A stretch of DNA of 10,459 nucleotides from Chytridium lagenaria. Its lineage: Eukaryota > Chytridiomycota > Chytridiomycetes > Chytridiales > Chytridiaceae. The notes beneath the pieces were generated by a model. It saw only the letters and a program-made list of their open reading frames with translations, searched no databases and had not been told where the DNA came from. A program made the position numbers and the translations under genes. Where the stretch lies: the NCBI GenBank assembly GCA_025449115.1, contig JAHLKC010000352.1, positions 1-10,459 of the forward strand. Direction: 5' to 3'. This document shows, one piece after another, positions 6,200 through 10,459 of the stretch; position 1 is the stretch's first letter; every line of letters begins with the position of its first letter.

Positions 6200-6782
6200 C
6201 AACGGGGACGACCATATTCTGAGAATTGGCTTCCTGAATGCCCAAGGGCTTAGCGGTAAAGCTGAACTGATTACAAATACATGCATAGATTTGGAAATTG
6301 ATCTTATTGCTGTTGCCGAAACGTGGCTGGCACCGATGGATGGAGTTCCTCTGCGACGGGTTATTGCCAACAACAGCAGCCCGACAAGGACAAGCTGACG
6401 GCACCGCTACAGGCCGCAGGGACAGAGAGGCATGTTAATGGTGGGACCTGGGGAGAAGGAAGTTGGGACTGAGATACTGGGGCTTGACTCGGATGGGCGG
6501 TGGATATCCATAAAGGTGGGAGTACTTGTAATTGTGGTGGGATATCTTTCACCTATGGTAGACAATGCAATTGGGTCGGCACACATGATACATCAGTTTG
6601 ATGACTTTCTGGATGGGATCATACTAAAATGCCCTACCTCGCCTATGGTTGTAATGGGGGATTTTAATGCCAGGATGGGGCAAATTACTTGCGATACGGC
6701 AACCTTATGAGAACCAACACGAAGGAACTAGATGAACAACTGGATTAATGATGCAGAATGGACACTGCTGGAACCATACAAT
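6192..6782 (+). pseudogene. LINE A ORF2 fragment: APE-type endonuclease
   Basis: Start of a LINE ORF2. The apurinic-like endonuclease that nicks target DNA for target-primed reverse transcription is recognisable: ILRIGFLNAQGLSG (Asn motif), DLIAVAETWL (catalytic Glu), GYLSP and VVMGDFNARMG (catalytic Asp/Asn). One reading phase holds throughout, but TGA at 6396, TGA at 6708 and TAG further on interrupt it. The phase resumes with NNWINDAEWTLLEPYN and ends near 6782, before the SDH motif and the entire reverse transcriptase. The ATG at 6192 overlaps the ORF1 stop (ATGTCTGA); an in-frame ATG at 6168 is an alternative start. Not functional. Confidence 0.75.
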
Positions 6783-6796
6783 AAACCTTGATAAAC

Positions 6797-6811
6797 TTAG
6801 GGTTAGGGGGG
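6797..6811 (+). repeat. Interstitial telomeric repeat at LINE-LINE junction
   Basis: Two exact TTAGGG units (6797-6808) plus three further G residues lie between the end of LINE A and the start of the second ORF1. The orientation is the same as the terminal array at 10065 onward, more than 3 kb away. Confidence 0.75.
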
Positions 6812-8794
6812 AAAAACTCTTTTGCACAAAAATCATCAACAGTGCCAAAAGATCTCAAAACACCATCATCTCCCAAGATCTCACCATCCCCCGACCTCAT
6901 CCCCACCCCTGATCACCTCACCTCCTCCACCCTCGTTGATGCTGCTCGTTTCCAGCACCTGGAGAAAGAAACCTGGAAGAATCTCGACAAAACTCGCCTC
7001 ATTTGCCCTATCTGTCATCAAAAAGGAGTTCACTGGACCAACAAAGGGCCCACAGGCAGCTACTCTGCTACAGGGACTCGTCGGCTCTCCATTCGCTGCG
7101 ACGGCACCCCTAGCAGCCCTGTGGCCACTCTGGCAGACTCACCACCATCCTGAACAAGCAGAAAGACTCGGATTTCTTGGATATTGGCCAACAACTTGCA
7201 TCAGCCCATCAGCAGCTATCCACCCTGTCTCGTTCCGAATCCTCCTCCCTACGGCAACCTAAACAACCTCCCAACCCATCACCTCAACCTCCCACCACCC
7301 TGGATCGCTCACAGGCCAGCAAACGAAAACTCGCTGACTCTCCTCCATCCACCTCCATCTCTCGTTCTAAGGCAAGAAAGGACTTGAACCCTTCTTCCTC
7401 TGACACCCAGCAAACTCGCCCTATCTCCTCCTTCTTCCCTTCTCGTTCTGATCCTACTCCCCTCCCTAGCTCACCATCTCTTGATCCAAGCACTTCTGAT
7501 CCAACTTTTTCTTTCACACCCCCATCTGACAATCCGAATTTTTCCTTTTTGTTTACGGGTCTCCCCCCGCACCTCACCCATCCACACCACCTCCACCATC
7601 ACCCATCCTTGACCACTGGGAAGATATGGTCCACCCACCCTCATCCACCGCTCGTACTGAAGAGGAATTACGCGCCATCATCGCCGACTATGACCAACAA
7701 CTGAAGAAAATGACCTCCACCCTCGACAAAGCCCACGCAATGATTGCTGAACGAAACTCTCTCCTTGCCCGTCTCACTGAAGCTGATGCCGTTCAAGCCC
7801 GCCTGGAAGCTGCTCTCCCGCACAGCCCTCTCCTTCTGCCGCAACCTCCTCTACTGATGCCGACACCACCTCTACGCTGAGAATTGCCTTAGAAGAACGA
7901 GATGCCCGTATTGCTCACCTTGAAGCTGCTCTTGCCGCCGCCACCTCCACTCCTCCCACCCACGCTACTTTGGACTCCTCTTCCTCTCCACCTTCCTCGT
8001 TTGACCCTCAATCCTTCAGGAAATCTCTTCTCCAGGATGTCATGCTTGCCCTGAGGGAGGCTGGCATCCTCGAGAAAGGTTCTCCAGCCCTCTCCTCTCG
8101 CCCAGTTAATGATTTTTCATCACGCCGCACCTTCCCACTCCCTGCCAACGCCTCCACTTCCACAGACCCCCCACCACCCCGCAGCTACGCTCAAGCAGCC
8201 CGATCCATCTCTCGTCACGACGCCTCGCCTGAAGATGCCGCACGCATTGTTTTTCGCCATACCTACCCAACTCGTCAAATTGAACGCCTTGAGAACGTTT
8301 ACTTTAAGGGCTCATGCCCTAAAGGTACCATCAAGCGTCAACGATTCGTGATTGTTCGTGAAGCTCTTCGTACCCTCGGCATCTCCTCTGGCGTCATTGA
8401 TATGAGCTTCGTTGGCTCATCCGTCATTCACATTCTCGTCGACCCCGCCGAACTTCCCACCATCACAGCAACTCTTCGTCGCCATGGTCTCCTTCTTGAA
8501 AACTTTGATCCTCTCGCAGTCCCTGCTCATAGGTACAACGGCGATGGCGGCGCTCGTCCATCCTCCTCTCAAATCGCCCTGGCTCGCACCAACTGTATTC
8601 GTCGCCTTGCTATCCTTCTCTCCCGATCCGGCAGCATCAAAACTGACGCCATTACTCGTTCTTTCCCCGCCGATGTCATCACTGAAGCCTCTCAACTCGC
8701 CGCAACCTTCCGTATCGCCTCCATCTTTAATCCCTCTGTCACCAAACCTATTCCACCGACTCCTGCTCCCGACTTAGCCATGGCTGACACCTAG
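6812..8794 (+). pseudogene. LINE B ORF1, three frameshifts, no ATG
   Basis: The parts read as one ORF1 protein of about 660 residues split over three frames. Part 1 (to about 7150) has a Pro/Ser-rich lead and a zinc-binding-like CPIC..RRLSIRC motif at about 7002-7102. Part 2 (about 7112-7565) is a Ser/Pro-rich linker. Part 3 (about 7563-7815) is a coiled coil starting EEELRAIIADYDQQLKK. Part 4 (about 7802-8794) continues the coiled coil, then ARSISRHDASPEDAARIVF, and ends with the conserved RFVIVREAL and IDMSFVGSSVIHIL domain. All three joins are -1 shifts; one falls at a C6 run (7563-7568). No ATG opens the first frame, which reads straight out of the telomeric repeat, so the element is 5'-truncated. 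It ends with TAG at 8792. Its usual role would be RNA binding in the retrotransposition particle. Confidence 0.7.
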
Positions 8795-9050
8795 GCATTA
8801 TTGTTTTCCCCTCGTTCCTTTTCTTCTTCCTTGTACCTTTCCTTTTTCATGATACTTACTTTACGGATGTTCCACTTTTACGATTTTCTTTTCCTTTTCT
8901 CTTTTTACTCATTACTCATCCGCTTATGTACCGTATATTTCTATCTCACCCCCCCCCATCGAAATCTTGTAAGTCACGGTTGTCCACCTTAGCGCCAGCC
9001 TTAGACGAGAGTCTCTGAATGCGGGAATGCGGGTCAGGAATAAATATTAT
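8795..9050 (+). other. Pyrimidine-rich tract and possible LINE B 3' end
   Basis: After the ORF1 stop comes about 165 bases of T/C-rich sequence (TTTTC and CCTTT words) ending in a run of nine or more C. A mixed-composition segment with GCGGGAATGCGGGTCAGGAATAAA near 9018-9043 follows. AATAAA at about 9038 could be a polyadenylation signal. No ORF2 is present, which would be expected here, so the element was either internally deleted or non-autonomous. Confidence 0.45.
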
Positions 9051-9405
9051 TGTTACACTTGGGACTGCGAACTTTTGCACTTATAAAGCATGCCTGGGTT
9101 AAAGGTGCATCGGATAGAGCATCGAAAATACTATTAGAAAAACGTTTGGGCCGCCCCTGGGTTACGTGTTTTGAGGGAGCTAACAATAGCGTTAAAGTAC
9201 AATGTTTCTTAGCACCGAGCCGGTTAGGGTGATAAATCTTTTTTTGAAAAATTTACCAATTTAGAAAATTTTGGTTACAAATTGCACTTGAATTGTCATC
9301 TGATTTCTTAAACTCCACTTCATCGTCATCAAAAAGTAGCCATTGGCTTTTGCAATCACTTAGGATCGACGATGTTTAGGCTAAAACTCTACAACCAAAT
9401 ACAAG
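9051..9405. other. Unassigned sequence before the satellite
   Basis: Balanced composition to about 9235, then a T7 run (9239-9245) and AT-rich DNA. A 60-codon open frame at 9050-9232 starts with TTG, has no recognisable motif and is probably chance. I tested for tRNA and 5S-like features and saw none. Confidence 0.5.
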
Positions 9406-9490
9406 GTAAATTTATTTTTGATGGGTCTTGTGTAACTACCAAACAGCTCGAGTTCGGTAGTTACACAAGACCCATCAAAAATAAATTTAC
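9406..9490. repeat. 35-bp-arm perfect palindrome (copy 0)
   Basis: Arms 9406-9440 and 9456-9490 are perfectly complementary over 35 bases, separated by 15 bases containing CAGCTCGAG. It begins and ends GTAAATTT/AAATTTAC. It is the longest perfect arm in the window and carries the GGGTC variant where later copies have GAGTC. Confidence 0.95.
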
Positions 9491-9591
9491 TTACCAAATT
9501 GGTCAAGAAAGTGTGAGCAAAATTGAATTTCTGGACTTCGGATTTCTGAGTTTTACTTATAGAGGGGGGTCGTCACCGACCCCCACAGCCT

Positions 9592-9658
9592 TTTTTGATG
9601 AGTCTTGTGTAACTACCGAACAGCTCGAGTTCGGAAGTTACACAAGACTCATCAAAAA
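9592..9658. repeat. Palindrome copy 1
   Basis: Arms run from TTTTTGATGAG to CTCATCAAAAA with a single A-A mismatch near the centre, then an inner stem CCGAAC/GTTCGG around AGCTCGA. The stem is about 30 bp in total. Confidence 0.92.
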
Positions 9659-9731
9659 TAAATTGAATTTCTGGACTTCGGATTTCTGAATTTTACTTAT
9701 AGAAGGGGGTCATCACCGACCCAAGCAGCCT

Positions 9732-9798
9732 TTTTTGATGAGTCTTGTGTAACTACCGAACAGCTCGAGTTCGGAAGTTACACAAGACTCATCAAAAA
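9732..9798. repeat. Palindrome copy 2
   Basis: Same sequence as the copy at 9592, including the central mismatch and the CCGAAC/GTTCGG inner stem, shifted by 140 bp. Confidence 0.92.
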
Positions 9799-9874
9799 TA
9801 AATTGGATTTCTGGACTTCGGATTTCTGAATTTTACTTATAGAAGGGGGTCATCACCGACCCACCCAGCCTTTA

Positions 9875-9935
9875 TTGATGAGTCTTGTGTAACTACCAAA
9901 CAGCTCGAGTTCGGTAGTTACACAAGACTCATCAA
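9875..9935. repeat. Palindrome copy 3
   Basis: TTGATGAG..CTACC pairs with GGTAG..CTCATCAA. The centre is AAACAGCTCGAGTTC, as in the first palindrome (9406), while the GAGTC arm matches copies 1 and 2, so it looks like a mosaic of the two types. Confidence 0.9.
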
Positions 9936-10041
9936 AAATAAATTTACCTACCAAACTACTGCCAAATAGGTGACAAAATTAAATTTCTGGACTTCGGATT
10001 TCTGAGTTTTACTTATAAAGAGGGGTCATCACCGACCCCCA

Positions 10042-10064
10042 CAGCCTTTTTGATTAGTCTTGTG
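10042..10064. repeat. Palindrome copy 4, truncated at telomere
   Basis: CAGCC, a T run and TGATTAGTCTTGTG reproduce the start of the left arm. The sequence then changes to TTAGG repeats with no trace of the centre or right arm. Confidence 0.85.
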
Positions 10065-10459
10065 TTAGGTTAGGGTTAGGGTTAGGTTAGGGTTAGGGTT
10101 AGGGTTAGGGTTAGGGTTAGGTTAGGGTTAGGGTTAGAGTTAGTTAGGGTTAGGGTTAGGGTTAGTGGTTAGGGTTAGGGTTAGGGTTAGGTTAGGGTTA
10201 GGGTTAGGGTTAGGGTTAGGGTTAGGGTTAGGGTTAGGGTTAGGGTTAGGGTTAGGGTTAGGGTTAGGGTTAGGGTTAGGGTTAGGGTTAGGTAGGTTAG
10301 GGTTAGGGTTAGGGTTAGGGTTAGGGTTAGGGTTAGGGTTAGGGTTAGGGTTAGGGTTAGGGTTAGGGTTAGGGTTAGGGTTAGGGTTAGGGTAGGTTAG
10401 GGTTAGGGTTAGTTAGGGTTTAGGGTTAGGGTTAGGGTTAGGGTTAGGGTTAGGGTTAG
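10065..10459 (+). repeat. Telomere, (TTAGGG)n
   Basis: About 395 bases of TTAGGG repeats, G-rich strand 5'->3' toward the window end, as expected at a right chromosome terminus. Variants cluster in the inner ~120 bases (TTAGG, TTAGAG, TTAGTTAGGG, TTAGTGG). A few more occur near 10291 and from about 10391 to 10421 (GGTAGG, TTAGTTAGGG, TTTAGGG). The rest is regular. TTAGGG is used by most fungi and animals. Gly/Leu open frames through it are artefacts. Confidence 0.97.

Larger units (their letters stand above)
9406..10064. repeat. Subtelomeric palindromic satellite array
   Basis: Five palindromes separated by a conserved spacer. The unit is about 140 bp from copy 1 to copy 2 and from copy 2 to copy 3 (9591, 9731, 9871) and 176 bp to the last copy (10047). 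Each palindrome has arms with GATGAGTCTTGTGTAACT, or GATGGGTCTTGTGTAACT in the first, around a centre AACAGCTCGAGTT. Each spacer contains CTGGACTTCGGATTTCTGA and a second small hairpin such as GGGGGTCG-TCAC-CGACCCCC (9565-9584). The last copy is cut off in its left arm by the telomere. No coding potential is credible. Confidence 0.9.

Noticed and set aside
9050..9232. 60-codon open frame or an RNA gene ending at the T7 run (9239-9245)
   Set aside because: There is no ATG, no recognisable motif and no A/B box arrangement. GGTTAGGG at 9222 is a single unit and is likely chance.
9406..10064. CRISPR-like or terminator array from evenly spaced palindromes
   Set aside because: Spacers are conserved, not unique, and the array abuts a TTAGGG telomere.
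10165..10395. Gly/Leu repeat open frame
   Set aside because: It is a translation of telomeric TTAGGG repeats.

Overview
This window reads as the right-hand end of a eukaryotic chromosome. The last ~395 bases are (TTAGGG)n with the G-rich strand running toward the window end. Short spliceosomal introns (about 50-71 bp, GTAAGT donors, YAG acceptors), a compact two-gene PIF/Harbinger transposon and LINE remnants suit a fungus, perhaps an early-diverging (chytrid-like or Mucoromycota-like) lineage. The organism call is an inference and not firm. No ordinary cellular gene is visible; every convincing coding region belongs to a transposable element.

Layout. 1-287 is AT-rich without recognisable genes. 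303-446 is a CpG-rich tandem repeat (31-bp unit) followed by a long AAAT microsatellite (462-655). 681-1800 holds hairpins shaped like a tRNA T-arm (loop TTCRANN, a match to the RNA polymerase III B box): one at 681-713, four near-identical ones spaced through a G/T-rich minisatellite, and a sixth variant at 1767-1798. A pair of foldback (MITE-like) palindromes sits at 721-918. Two further B-box hairpins lie at about 2033-2120. 

2169-5551 is a PIF/Harbinger element with imperfect terminal inverted repeats. It carries two convergent genes: a five-exon Myb/SANT (trihelix-like) accessory protein on the + strand with one apparent frameshift, and an intact 399-residue DDE transposase on the - strand. 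Repeated GGTTTGTCAA-like motifs and a 13-bp-arm hairpin lie just inside the ends.

5575-8794 holds two different, damaged non-LTR (LINE) retrotransposons in the same orientation. The first keeps the ORF1 C-terminal domain and the 5' part of an ORF2 APE-type endonuclease, with no reverse transcriptase. The second keeps most of an ORF1 (zinc-binding-like motif, Pro/Ser-rich linker, coiled coil, C-terminal domain) and no ORF2. A 12-bp piece of telomeric repeat, TTAGGGTTAGGG, lies exactly between them.

8795-9405 has a pyrimidine-rich tract and unassigned sequence. 9406-10064 is a subtelomeric satellite built of long perfect or near-perfect palindromes, and the telomere begins in the middle of the arm of the last palindrome. 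Nothing here forms a metabolic pathway. The coherent functional unit is the Harbinger transposase plus its Myb-like partner, and the surroundings are a mobile-element graveyard and satellite domain capped by the telomere.
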